Assembly: GCA_965208525.1 (NCBI GenBank)
Contig: OZ242340.1
Location: 3,968,001-4,032,000, forward strand
DNA from: VXYL01 sp965208525
GTDB taxonomy: Bacteria > Pseudomonadota > Gammaproteobacteria > Pseudomonadales > Azotimanducaceae
DNA length: 64,000 bases
Reading direction: 5' to 3'
The position numbers and the translations under genes are program-made. A model generated the notes under the pieces. That model worked only from the letters and a program-made list of their open reading frames with translations, searched no databases and had not been told where the DNA came from. This document shows positions 1 through 8,705 of this stretch, piece after piece. Every line of letters begins with the position of its first letter. Within the stretch, counting starts at the first letter, position 1.

Positions 1-1
1 G

Positions 2-433
2 GTGTGCAACGCCATGTGGATGCTGGACGACTTCACCGAGGAGAACGGCGCAACCCTGGTGGTGCCGGGCAGCCACCTGAGCGGCCGCCAGCCCGACCAC
101 GACCTCGACGCCAAGGCGAACTGGACGCCGGCCCTCGGCAAAGCCGGCACGGCGGTCGTCTTCGAAGGCCGCACCTGGCACTCAACCGGCGAAAACCGCA
201 CCAGCGCCCCACGCATTGGCCTCACCACCAACTTCTGCGCCCCGCAGTTTCGCCAGCAAGAGAACTACCTCATGGGCACGAGCCCGGCAGTGCTCGAAGG
301 GGCGTCGGAGGAGCTACTCGAACTGATCGGCTTCCGCCCCTGGCAGGGCTACGGCGGCTACGAAAACGGCTACGAATGGGTCAAGCGCGGCGTCTTTGCG
401 AACGGGGAAATGAAGCCGAGCGACGCGGTGTAG
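2..433 (+). CDS. Phytanoyl-CoA dioxygenase (PhyH) family protein, 5'-truncated
   Basis: This is the C-terminal 143 residues of a PhyH-type Fe(II)/2-oxoglutarate oxygenase; the gene enters from the left edge, so the GTG at base 2 is probably internal. The visible part has the family's VVPGSH turn near residues 21-26. It also has the distal iron-binding His in RTWHSTGENRT (about residue 60), followed by an arginine likely to bind 2-oxoglutarate. The HxD half of the facial triad would lie upstream of the window. The substrate is unknown. It converges on the reductase at 449-1510 with a 15-base gap. It is not a copy of the second PhyH gene at 1572-2489: the C-terminal halves differ clearly. Confidence 0.8.
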   Translation: MCNAMWMLDDFTEENGATLVVPGSHLSGRQPDHDLDAKANWTPALGKAGTAVVFEGRTWHSTGENRTSAPRIGLTTNFCAPQFRQQENYLMGTSPAVLEGASEELLELIGFRPWQGYGGYENGYEWVKRGVFANGEMKPSDAV

Positions 434-448
434 CAGTAGCGGGGCCCT

Positions 449-1510
449 TTACGGGGCGGTTGGCTCCACACGCGTCGGGTCCTCGCTCACCTCAACGAGG
501 GTCTTGCCGAAGTTGCCGCCGCTCAGCATGTCGGCGAAGACCGCTGGGGCGTTTTCGAGCCCCGGGCGGATGTCTTCACGGTACTTGACCAGGCCCTCCG
601 CCATCCACTCGGCCATTTCCGTCAGGAAGTGGTCTTGCCAATCGGCGACGAAGTTACGCACCGCCAAGGGATGCACCTCTACATCCTGGCGACGGAACAC
701 CGTGGCGCCGGCTTCGCGCCAAACCTCGCCGCTGTCGCGGCCGTCGGTGTTGCCGTACTGGGAGATCATGCCGCACAGGGTGATGCGGGAGCGACGATTG
801 AGGAGCGGAAGCACGCCTTCGTACACGTCGCCGCCGACGTTCTCGAAGTAGATGTCGATGCCGTCGGGGCAGGCGCGCGCGAGCTCCGCTGCGTAGTCGG
901 CGGAGCGATGGCAGACCGCGGCGTCGAAGCCGAGCTCCTCCGTCAGGAAAGCGCACTTCTCCGGCGTGCCGGCAACCCCGACCACGCGGCAGCCATGAAT
1001 CTTCGCGATTTGCCCCGCCGCCTGACCCACGCCGCCGGATGCCGCCGAAACCACCACCGTCTCGCCCGGCTGCGGCTGACACTGCACCTTGACGCCGGCG
1101 TAGGCGGTGAGCCCCAACATGCCGAGGATGCCCACTGCCGTGGAAATGGGCGCGACGTTCGGATCGAGCCGGCGCGGGAACATGTAGCCGAAGACATCGA
1201 TGCCCTCCCCCACCAAGCCGTAGTCCCGCCAGCCATTGGTGTTGAAGACGTAATCGCCAGGTGCATAGCCGGCCAGGTTGCTCGCAACCACTTGCGACAC
1301 CGTGCGCCCGTGGCAGACGTCCCCCACGGCCTCCATGCCACTGCGACGCCGGCCCCATTGGTACGGGTCCAGCGAGAGATAGATCGTGCGCACGAGCATT
1401 TGATTCAGCCCCGGGTCGGCCGCAACCTCATGGTGCAGCACGAAATCCCCGCCAGTCGGCCATCCAGCAAGCGGCCTTCGCGCCAACCTCCAAACCCTGT
1501 TTTCGGTCAT
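449..1510 (-). CDS. NADP-dependent MDR-family oxidoreductase (CurA/prostaglandin-reductase-like)
   Basis: This 353-residue protein has an N-terminal GroES-like domain (about 1-140) and a Rossmann domain. Its cofactor signature is SAASGGVGQAAGQIAK near residues 155-170, typical of zinc-independent double-bond reductases that reduce alpha,beta-unsaturated carbonyls with NADPH. The GLTAYAG segment before the Rossmann fold and the ENVGG motif near residue 225 are also typical of the CurA/PTGR group. The start is ATG 1510 with a weak GGCGAAG ribosome-binding site. It lies 61 bases downstream of the PhyH gene on the same strand and may be co-transcribed, suggesting a two-step lipid or xenobiotic modification. 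The substrate cannot be read from the sequence. Confidence 0.85.
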   Translation of the reverse strand: MTENRVWRLARRPLAGWPTGGDFVLHHEVAADPGLNQMLVRTIYLSLDPYQWGRRRSGMEAVGDVCHGRTVSQVVASNLAGYAPGDYVFNTNGWRDYGLVGEGIDVFGYMFPRRLDPNVAPISTAVGILGMLGLTAYAGVKVQCQPQPGETVVVSAASGGVGQAAGQIAKIHGCRVVGVAGTPEKCAFLTEELGFDAAVCHRSADYAAELARACPDGIDIYFENVGGDVYEGVLPLLNRRSRITLCGMISQYGNTDGRDSGEVWREAGATVFRRQDVEVHPLAVRNFVADWQDHFLTEMAEWMAEGLVKYREDIRPGLENAPAVFADMLSGGNFGKTLVEVSEDPTRVEPTAP

Positions 1511-1571
1511 GCTTCGCCCATCAACTCCGGCAGTCCGCCTCTGGCAACGTGCGGCGCATGAACGGGCATTG

Positions 1572-2489
1572 CTACGCCTTGGCGCGGGGCACCTCTTGGG
1601 ATTGCTTGAGGTAAGGGAACACGTCGTCGAAGCCGATGAGTTCGCGCATGAGGTCTGCGTTCTCGCAGTCGTCCCAGGGTGCGTCCTTCATCGTGATCGT
1701 CATGTTTTCCTGCGGCAGCACGGACTGGTGGCGGTAGTAGGCGACGGCGTTGAGGCGCAGGCCCTTCGTGAGCTTGGGGAAGGCTCCGTGCAGCGTGGAG
1801 CCGGGCCAGACTATCACCGAGCCGCGCTCGCACTCCACGGGGCGGGCCAGCTCCACGAGCTTGGCGGACGGCACGAAGTTGGGCCGGTGGCTGCCGGGCA
1901 CGTAGGCAAGCGCGCCGTCGGACTTGGTGTATTCGGTGAGGCACCAAGTGGCATTGGCGGTGAGCGCCTGGGTGCCCCACGGGCGCGGGGTGGCGCCTTG
2001 GTCTGGATGCAGCCCCAAGCTCTCGCCGTAGCCGTACTCGCCCTGCCACTTGACGAACGAGTTGGTGCTGGACAGGCGTCGTGCCTTGGCGCCGCCGAAG
2101 GGCACGGTGCCGATGGCGTGGTCGATGAGCGCATCCACCACCGGATTGACGAACAGGTCCCGGAAGCAGCGGTCGAGCTGCATGATTTGCTGGATCAGCA
2201 TCTGGGTGGGTGGCGGCGCATCCTCGTCGCGCAGAAAGGAGCGCGACTTGCCCGTGGGTTCGGGCCACACGAGCTCCGCCTCCGGCCCGTTCTCGAGCGA
2301 GATGGGCGACCCGGTCATGCGGGTGAACTCGGTGAGCAGCACCTCCGTGCATCGGTCCAGGAACTCCGGCGTCACCCCGGTGACGGAAGGCGGCACCACG
2401 GTGAGCCCATCCACCTCCATCTGAAGCACATAGCGCTCGAGTTCGAGCCGCTTGATCTCGTCGCTGACTTGCGTAACCGCCGTTTGCAT
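1572..2489 (-). CDS. Phytanoyl-CoA dioxygenase (PhyH) family protein
   Basis: This is a predicted Fe(II)/2-oxoglutarate-dependent oxygenase of 305 residues. The triad is visible: His161 and Asp163 in LHPDQGA, the distal His234 in GSTLHGAF, and Arg245 as the likely 2-oxoglutarate anchor. PGSHRPNF near residue 200 is the conserved turn before the distal His. The ORF is open upstream to 2987, but ATG 2489 is preceded by a good GGGGAGG site eight bases away, and the upstream extension has no protein-like character. It starts 155 bases after the stop of the TonB receptor and precedes the MDR reductase. Family substrates range from phytanoyl-CoA to small secondary metabolites, so no specific reaction is claimed. 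Confidence 0.88.
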   Translation of the reverse strand: MQTAVTQVSDEIKRLELERYVLQMEVDGLTVVPPSVTGVTPEFLDRCTEVLLTEFTRMTGSPISLENGPEAELVWPEPTGKSRSFLRDEDAPPPTQMLIQQIMQLDRCFRDLFVNPVVDALIDHAIGTVPFGGAKARRLSSTNSFVKWQGEYGYGESLGLHPDQGATPRPWGTQALTANATWCLTEYTKSDGALAYVPGSHRPNFVPSAKLVELARPVECERGSVIVWPGSTLHGAFPKLTKGLRLNAVAYYRHQSVLPQENMTITMKDAPWDDCENADLMRELIGFDDVFPYLKQSQEVPRAKA

Positions 2490-2644
2490 GTGCGCATCCT
2501 CCCCGTGGATGCTGCCGATGCTAACCCCGCTGTCAACGCCGCGGCAGCGTTCCCGACACACAACATTTGGTGCCACAACCCGCAGGGCAATTTCGCACAG
2601 TCGTGCGCCGCAAGACCTTTCCCTCCAGAGACCGGCGAGCGACC

Positions 2645-4918
2645 TCAGAACGCGTGCTTCAAGCGCAGGACGAAGGAACACGGGCGGTTGGGGCGGGCCC
2701 CGAATGGGCGATGGGAGACGATGGCGGCTTCGTCCGTTGCGTTGCTGACTAGCAATTGCGCCAGGGTCGTGTTGCCAAACTGGCGGCTGAGGGCGAAGTC
2801 CAACACGAGGAATCCGTCGGCGTGCAGGTCGCTGTCCACCGCCTCGTGCCCGGGTTCCTCCCGCGTTTGCGTCTGCCCACGCACCGCCATGGAGAGCGCC
2901 CAAGGACCGCTTGCGAGCCGCGCCCCGGCGCGACCGATGTGCTCCGGCAAGTAGGGCAGTTCGTCGCCGCGCTGCACCAGCCCCCACTGCGTGAACTGCG
3001 ACAGAAAGCCGGTCTGGAACGCCGACTCGGTGTAGGTGTAGGTGAACTGGAGCGCCAGCGAAACGGCCCCCGTCAGTGCGAACTCGGTCGAGCCGACGAC
3101 CTCGGCGCCGGCGATTTCCACCCGTCCACCGTTGAACTCCTCGCCAGCTTCGCAGCCGCTGTCGCTGACCCGGCAGCGGCCGAGCAGGTTCTCGTAGTCG
3201 CTGAAGAAGCCCACCACCTCAAGCCGCGCCGACGCAGTGCCGAAGCGGACGCCGTACTCGAGGTTCAGGCTCTGCTCCGGGTCCAGGTCGCGCGAGCCTG
3301 GCCCCGCCGGTGAGAAACCCCGATAGGCGCCGGCGAGAAAGCTGAATCGCTCCGTCGCCTGCCAAAGCACGCCGATGCCCGGCGAGAGTACCGATTGGCT
3401 GCTTTCCCGACGTGCATCGGCACGCAGGTCATGGAAGTTGCCGGCGATGTCCTCGTAGCGAACGCCCAGGTTCACGCGCCAGTTCCCGCGCACAATCTCG
3501 TCGGACAGGAACAAGGCGAGAGCATCGGTATCGGCCTCGTTGGTGGTCTTCGAGCCTCGCGCGATGCCGTCCCACACCAAGTCGCCGCCGGCCATCAGAT
3601 AGCCGCGCTGGCGGTGGTCGCGCTCCACTGCATCCCGATGCATGCGGACGCCAACCGTGACGTTGTGTTCGAAATCGCGAATCAAGCGGGTGAGCGATGC
3701 GGTGAGCTGCGCCCCTTGCACATCGAAGCCGCGGTCGTTGTTGGTCACGTCGAGGGTGTCGGCCAGGGTGGGGGTCGAGTCGATCTCCCCGAGCAGGAGT
3801 TGGTATTGCCGCGACCCGCCCGCTCGCGCCAGCACCGATTGCAGCGTGGGCCCGGCAAGGAAGCCGTCCACCTTGTTCCATTCCCGCTCGAACCGATTCC
3901 AGTACGCCTTGGCGTTGAGACGCAGCTCGTCCGTGACGGCCACGCCGTAGTTGACATGCATGAGCGTGTGCGACGACTGGAAGTTCGCGAGTTGAGACGC
4001 CGGATAGCGCCGCACCGGATCGCGGTCGAAATCCGCGTCCGTGAGGCCCAGATAGGTCTCGTCCGCATCCTCGTCGGCAAAGCCGAACTTCACCGTAAGC
4101 ACCTGTTCGCGCTCGCCTTCTGGCTCGAAGCGCCACTTGGCGTCGAAGCCATTGCGAACAAAGCCGGTGTCGCCGCCGCCGTCGAGCTCCTTGAAGCCCG
4201 TGCTGCCGTAGCGCATCCCCTCAAGCAGAATCGCGGAATTGTCGAACGGCCGCGCATAGGCGCCTTGCACCTTGTGGAAGCCGTGGTTGCCGAGGCTGAA
4301 GTCCACCTCGGCCAAGGCCTCGTCCGGCACGGGCCGGGTGACGAAGTTCACCGCGCCGCCAACGGTGTGCGGCCCGTGACGGATGGCGGCGGGGCCCTTC
4401 AGCACCTCCACGGAATAAATGCGGCTGACGTTCGGCACGTAGTAGGCGGCCGGTGCCGAGTACGGCGCCGGCGTGATCAGAACGCCGTCTTCCATGATGG
4501 CGACCTTCTGGCTGCGCTCCGCCGATGCGCCGCGAATGCCGATGTTGGGGCGCAGCCCAAAGCCGTCCTCTTCGCGCACGTACACGCCGGGTACGGACGA
4601 GAGCACCTGGTTTAGATCAACGTAATCGAACCGTTCGAGCAGCTCCTGATCCACCAGCGTGCCCGACCCGGCAACGATGTTCGCATCCTCGCGGTTGCCG
4701 ATTACGACCACTTCCTCGATGAGATCCGCATCCGCGACCTCGGTGCCGCTACCCTCCTGCGCAGCCACCGCGAGCCCAGACACAACGGTCGCCGCCACGG
4801 CGAATGCGCCGATGCGAGAAGGCGTTTTTCGCTCGATTGCTCGCTGGCCGGGAGTTTCCTGGACGAACGGGCGCTGGGGAGTCATCGGCACGGGGCGACT
4901 CAAGGGGATTGCAGGCAT
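2645..4918 (-). CDS. TonB-dependent outer-membrane receptor, FecA-like
   Basis: A 757-residue outer-membrane receptor. After a long N-terminal region and a signal peptide (hydrophobic AFAVAATVVSGLAVAAQ) comes a TonB box, EEVVVIGNRE. The plug domain carries GLRPNIGIRGASAERS and VEVLKGPAAIRHGPHTVGGA, wording typical of FecA-type ferric-citrate or siderophore receptors. The rest is the 22-strand barrel, ending in a C-terminal Phe as expected for BAM substrates. The ORF runs open to 5080, but ATG 4918 lies five bases after the stop of the imelysin-like gene, which indicates translational coupling; ATG 4885 is an alternative. Last gene of the DUF4856-imelysin-receptor operon, so iron or an iron chelate is the most likely ligand. 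Confidence 0.9.
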   Translation of the reverse strand: MPAIPLSRPVPMTPQRPFVQETPGQRAIERKTPSRIGAFAVAATVVSGLAVAAQEGSGTEVADADLIEEVVVIGNREDANIVAGSGTLVDQELLERFDYVDLNQVLSSVPGVYVREEDGFGLRPNIGIRGASAERSQKVAIMEDGVLITPAPYSAPAAYYVPNVSRIYSVEVLKGPAAIRHGPHTVGGAVNFVTRPVPDEALAEVDFSLGNHGFHKVQGAYARPFDNSAILLEGMRYGSTGFKELDGGGDTGFVRNGFDAKWRFEPEGEREQVLTVKFGFADEDADETYLGLTDADFDRDPVRRYPASQLANFQSSHTLMHVNYGVAVTDELRLNAKAYWNRFEREWNKVDGFLAGPTLQSVLARAGGSRQYQLLLGEIDSTPTLADTLDVTNNDRGFDVQGAQLTASLTRLIRDFEHNVTVGVRMHRDAVERDHRQRGYLMAGGDLVWDGIARGSKTTNEADTDALALFLSDEIVRGNWRVNLGVRYEDIAGNFHDLRADARRESSQSVLSPGIGVLWQATERFSFLAGAYRGFSPAGPGSRDLDPEQSLNLEYGVRFGTASARLEVVGFFSDYENLLGRCRVSDSGCEAGEEFNGGRVEIAGAEVVGSTEFALTGAVSLALQFTYTYTESAFQTGFLSQFTQWGLVQRGDELPYLPEHIGRAGARLASGPWALSMAVRGQTQTREEPGHEAVDSDLHADGFLVLDFALSRQFGNTTLAQLLVSNATDEAAIVSHRPFGARPNRPCSFVLRLKHAF

Positions 4919-4923
4919 CGCGC

Positions 4924-6249
4924 TTAGTCGTTGTCCGTTTGGGCACCGCCCGGCACCGACACGCCCACGATGGTCACGAAGTCGATCTTGAGGTCGTCGG
5001 TCACGCGCTTCACCAAACCGAGCAGCGAGCAGGCAGTGAGTTCCGTCGGCGTGTCGGGGTTCGCAAAGGCATTCATGCATTCCGTGGCGCGATCCTCCGA
5101 CTCGATGGCCAGCACCTGCTCGCCGAGCGGCGTGTCGATGCCGTCGATGTGGTCGATGAGCGCTTGGGTGTTGGTGCTAAACCGCTCCGCCACATCTGGG
5201 AACTCCTCGTTGACAATGAAGTCGTCGAAGCCAAAGCCCTCCCCGCCCTCGAAGAGCGTCTTGAAGGAGGCGGCATTGGCGCGGATGTTCGCAAGCGAGT
5301 TGGCGGCATAGGGCGACTCGACCAGTTCCGGACACGCGCTCTCGGAACAGTCGTCGTGGATGCCTGTGGGAATGCCGAGCTTGCGGTCCTTGACGAGCAG
5401 GTCCAGCGCGAAGATGCCGTCGGTGAGATGCTGCAAGGCATCGTCGGTCGCGTCGGGATCGAGGAACGTGGCGCGGTAGTCGTCGCCGTCGGGAAGCCAG
5501 TTCTGCACGAGGTCCGCCGCCGCCTCGGCCGCATCCTGGGCGATGTCCTGCGCCAAGGCGCAGCGCGCCAGGCGCCGCTCCGACTCACCCTGGTCGTTCC
5601 AGTCGGCGGTGCTCGGCACCTGCGGCGCGCAGGTGTGCGTGAGGTCGTCGTTGAACAGGAGGTACTCGATTGCACCGTAGCCGCGCTGGTTCAGCGCTCG
5701 CGAGCGGATGTCGAAGTCGGCTTCGCCGGCAAGCACCACCGAGATGTCCACGCCGCAGGTGCTCAAGGGCGCGTCGGCATAGGAGAGTACGCGCTTGCGC
5801 AACGCCTCGGCGTTGTCCGCAGCCGGGCCGAAGACGTGCATCTCCGTCGCCTGCACCGCCGCCATCGTGGCGCGCCAGGCGTCCTGCACGGTGGCCTTGG
5901 CGGCATCGTCGGCGTCGGTGCCGATGGCAGCGCAATGTTCGGCGAGCGGGCCGTCATCCGCGGCGAAGTCCGCGGTCTGCTCCGCCAACGTCTCGTAGTT
6001 CGGCACGATCACCGCATCCACGAGGTTCGCGAGCATAGCCTCGGTGCTGAACTCCCGGGTCTCGTCCTCTTCTTCCTCCTGCTGGCCGGCATCCGCAGTT
6101 GGTGGCGGCGGCGGCGCACGCTCCGGCTCCGGATCGCGCGAGCTGTCCACGCAACCCGCGAGAGCAAAACCAAGAACGGCGCACAGCAGACTTGCCGTGC
6201 GCCGTCCCCCCACGGGCCAGGCGCCCGTGGCCAAGCAGGCGATTACCAA
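4924..6249 (-). CDS. Imelysin-family lipoprotein (peptidase M75-like, IPPA type)
   Basis: A 441-residue predicted lipoprotein with lipobox LAGC (Cys33), then an acidic, proline-rich linker and a helical imelysin domain (about 70-430). Imelysins are periplasmic or surface proteins linked to iron uptake. The signature region reads RGYGAIEYLLF: the Glu of the GxHxxE motif is present but the His is replaced by Gly, as in the non-protease IPPA-like branch. An iron-binding or receptor-accessory role is therefore likelier than proteolysis. The listed start is a TTG overlapping the stop of the DUF4856 gene by seven bases. GTG 6213 would give a tidier 21-residue signal peptide and is a serious alternative. 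Sits between DUF4856 protein and FecA-like receptor. Confidence 0.85.
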   Translation of the reverse strand: MVIACLATGAWPVGGRRTASLLCAVLGFALAGCVDSSRDPEPERAPPPPPTADAGQQEEEEDETREFSTEAMLANLVDAVIVPNYETLAEQTADFAADDGPLAEHCAAIGTDADDAAKATVQDAWRATMAAVQATEMHVFGPAADNAEALRKRVLSYADAPLSTCGVDISVVLAGEADFDIRSRALNQRGYGAIEYLLFNDDLTHTCAPQVPSTADWNDQGESERRLARCALAQDIAQDAAEAAADLVQNWLPDGDDYRATFLDPDATDDALQHLTDGIFALDLLVKDRKLGIPTGIHDDCSESACPELVESPYAANSLANIRANAASFKTLFEGGEGFGFDDFIVNEEFPDVAERFSTNTQALIDHIDGIDTPLGEQVLAIESEDRATECMNAFANPDTPTELTACSLLGLVKRVTDDLKIDFVTIVGVSVPGGAQTDND

Positions 6250-8555
6250 TTCATCACCACAACGTGATCGAAGCCGTACGCCTTCTCGAGGATGTCACGC
6301 GCCTCCAAGAGGTCGGCCGTGTAGTCCATCGCTGCGTCGCTGGCGCTTCCTTCGGGCATCACGCCGCCTTGCGAGCCGTCCGCCAGCACGGGTGCGTCGC
6401 CCATGAGCCTCAGGACTTCCTTCAGGCTGTCGACGGTGATGCCGTCCACCGAACCGTCCCGGAAGGGCGAGAATGGGCTGAACTGCAGACCCAAGGCAAA
6501 GCCCTTCATCTCGCCCCAGTGCTTGGCGAGGTTCTTGAAGTTGTCGAGGTCTGCGAAGCTGCCGTCTTCGAAGCCATCCATGTCGCCCATGACATCGTTG
6601 ATGTAGTGGACGACGGTGGCGGCGATGCACTTCTCCCATGTCACTGTGGCGATCTTGATCTGCTCGTCGAGCGCTGCTTCCGCCTCGGCGCTCAGTGAAC
6701 CGGCAGCCGACGCGTTGCCGACGATCTGCCGACCGAGCAGGAATGCGTTCATGGCCTCCATCGAGAAATCGGTCATGCCGTTGCTGCCGCGGTCGCGCTT
6801 GGCGCAGTTCTGGGCATGGCCGAAGACGAACTCGGAGCGCAAGTCAATGGTGCCGTCGCCGTCGGTGTCGTGGTAGCCATGCTGCCAGCCGTCGCGGCCG
6901 CCCTTGGCGGCGGCTTCGTCGTCGGTGTATTCGTTCATGTTGCGTGCGGCGCCGTAGTAGCCGAAGGCTTCGTCGAACTTGTGCTCGGCGCCGGTGTAGT
7001 CCTTGCCGTCGATCTGGGTCAAGTACTCGTGCCAGTTGGTGCTGAGGTAGTCGGCGGTACCCTGCGAGAACGCCACCGCGCCGCCGAGGAACTTCTGCAT
7101 CAACTGCTGGTAGTCGCGGCCGTGGGCGTCCACATAGACCACGTCTAGGGATACGTCGCCGCCTACGGTCGAAATCAGGGGCGAGTTGCCGTCCGACGCC
7201 TCCACCGACACGCTGTCGATGAAGTGGTTGACGAGATCGATGGGCATGGCGCCGGCATCGAGGGCATCCCAGCCGAAGAACTCACCACCGAGCACGTGCT
7301 CGGCCTTGTCTTGGCCCGCGGTCTTGCTGCCGAGGTTCTTGCCGGTGCTCACATCGCCATAGGTCGGCCCCGGCTTGACCGGCTCGCCGCCAGCGACCGT
7401 GAAGTTGTGCGGCGTGTCATCCACGCCGTCGCCGGTCATGTAGAAGTTGAGCAGTGCCCGCACGGTGTCTTCCATGCCGACATCTTCCGTAAGGCCACCG
7501 AGCTCGGCCTTCATCGCGGAAATCAGCATCTGCCGCGCAGTCTGGCCCGAGTAGCTGACGGAACTCGCATCGGCGGCGAAGGCGCTGTCGTACATGTACG
7601 TCGCGGCGATCGGATGGGCGTTGTCGCCGACACCGTTGGCATCGCGGTCCTCGGACTCGCTGGCGTCGTTCGGGAACGCGTCGCGGGAGTCGATCACGCC
7701 GTCGCCGTCGCTGTCGCGATCCTCGGCGGCCGAGTGGTCGTCTCCGCCCGAGCCTTGCGCCAGCACGCGGTAGGCGCCCGGTTCAGCCGCCGTCACCTTG
7801 AGGTAAACGACGCCCGCTGCCAAGGTGGTCTCAATGCGGAAATTGCCGCTGCCGGAGTCCGACGCCAAGGCCATGTCGGAGCTGTCCACGAGGCTGCCGT
7901 TGACATTGGCGCCGCCGGCGCCGCGCATGACGACGTCGGTGCCGCTGTATGGGATGTCAACGCGGAACACGTCCACATCGTCGGCGGTCGGCCCGATCCG
8001 TCCCGAAGTCATCAGTAGCGCCTGCGGACTGACGGCCGCCAGTTCCGCGTCGCTCAAAAGTCGCAGCAGCGTGGCGGATTCCAGCGTGTCGCCGTGCAGG
8101 TCTGCCCGATCGGCACCCACCCGGACATCCACCGCATAGTCGCCGCTGCCGGAGACGTGCACGTAGTAGATGCCGCCGGAGAGGTCTTGGGTGATGCTGA
8201 AGTTGTCGCCGGCGCCGCTGTCCTCGTCGGTCGCGAGCGAGGTGCCGGCGCTGTCCGTCAACTCGCCGCTGGTGTCGTTGGGTCCGCTGGTGCGAATCAC
8301 AGCTGCTGCCTGTCCGACGAGATCAAAGCGGAAGACGTCAACGTCGCCAGCCGACACGGTGCCGGCCACCGCCGAGCCGATTTCGAGCACTGTGGCAGTG
8401 CGAGGACCATCGCCGTGGTCGTCGTGGCCCCCATTGGCCATGGCCGGCAACGCAAGCGCTGCCACGGCGAGGCCAGCGAACGCCCCGCCCCGTGATCGGC
8501 GAGACGCCGGCGTGCGGGGTTGGTAGGCGCCACGAGGGCGATGCCCAGTATTCAT
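6243..8555 (-). CDS. DUF4856 protein with PPC domains and a calcium-binding linker
   Basis: A 770-residue exported protein. The signal peptide ends at about AMA-N (residue 40) and is followed by His/Asp-rich GGHDDHGDG. Two PPC-like beta domains follow (about 52-150 and 160-270, each with DVDVFR). Next is an Asp-rich thrombospondin-3-like stretch (DSDGDGVIDS, EDRDANGVGDN; about 279-312). The remaining 450 residues are a helical DUF4856 region. DUF4856 genes are known beside imelysins and TonB receptors in other bacteria, which supports a metal-uptake or surface-assembly role; no enzymatic motif is seen. ATG 8555 has a strong AAGGAG site eight bases upstream. First gene of the operon, read from the operator-promoter at 8596-8635. 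Confidence 0.82.
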   Translation of the reverse strand: MNTGHRPRGAYQPRTPASRRSRGGAFAGLAVAALALPAMANGGHDDHGDGPRTATVLEIGSAVAGTVSAGDVDVFRFDLVGQAAAVIRTSGPNDTSGELTDSAGTSLATDEDSGAGDNFSITQDLSGGIYYVHVSGSGDYAVDVRVGADRADLHGDTLESATLLRLLSDAELAAVSPQALLMTSGRIGPTADDVDVFRVDIPYSGTDVVMRGAGGANVNGSLVDSSDMALASDSGSGNFRIETTLAAGVVYLKVTAAEPGAYRVLAQGSGGDDHSAAEDRDSDGDGVIDSRDAFPNDASESEDRDANGVGDNAHPIAATYMYDSAFAADASSVSYSGQTARQMLISAMKAELGGLTEDVGMEDTVRALLNFYMTGDGVDDTPHNFTVAGGEPVKPGPTYGDVSTGKNLGSKTAGQDKAEHVLGGEFFGWDALDAGAMPIDLVNHFIDSVSVEASDGNSPLISTVGGDVSLDVVYVDAHGRDYQQLMQKFLGGAVAFSQGTADYLSTNWHEYLTQIDGKDYTGAEHKFDEAFGYYGAARNMNEYTDDEAAAKGGRDGWQHGYHDTDGDGTIDLRSEFVFGHAQNCAKRDRGSNGMTDFSMEAMNAFLLGRQIVGNASAAGSLSAEAEAALDEQIKIATVTWEKCIAATVVHYINDVMGDMDGFEDGSFADLDNFKNLAKHWGEMKGFALGLQFSPFSPFRDGSVDGITVDSLKEVLRLMGDAPVLADGSQGGVMPEGSASDAAMDYTADLLEARDILEKAYGFDHVVVMNW

Positions 8556-8595
8556 GGAACGTGCTCCTTGGAACTATCCTTTGGCTTGGCGGCGC

Positions 8596-8624
8596 AAACT
8601 AACGCAAATGCAAATGGTTTGCAA
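8596..8624 (-). promoter_or_regulatory. Putative sigma-70 promoter of the iron-uptake operon
   Basis: Read on the minus strand, TTGCAA (8624-8619) and TAGTTT (8601-8596) are 17 bases apart and would start transcription near 8588, about 33 bases before the DUF4856 start. The -35 is close to consensus and the -10 is weak. The inverted repeat at 8609-8635 covers the -35 and spacer, as expected for a repressed promoter. Confidence 0.4.
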
Positions 8625-8635
8625 ATGCGATTGCA
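8609..8635. promoter_or_regulatory. Palindromic operator, possible Fur-type box
   Basis: Two overlapping inverted repeats are visible: TGCAAA-TGG-TTTGCA (8609-8623, perfect arms) and TGCAA-ATGCGA-TTGCA (8620-8635). The heptamer GCAAATG also occurs three times (8604, 8610, 8621). AT-rich overlapping palindromes over a promoter are typical of Fur-family operators, and the downstream operon looks iron-related. The exact consensus match is not canonical Fur, so the regulator's identity is inferred. Confidence 0.45.
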
Positions 8636-8705
8636 TCAGTGCGCCGTCACCTCCGGGGTTGCGCCATGATGGCGCGACCTAAGCAACGCCCTACGGGATC
8701 AAGAA

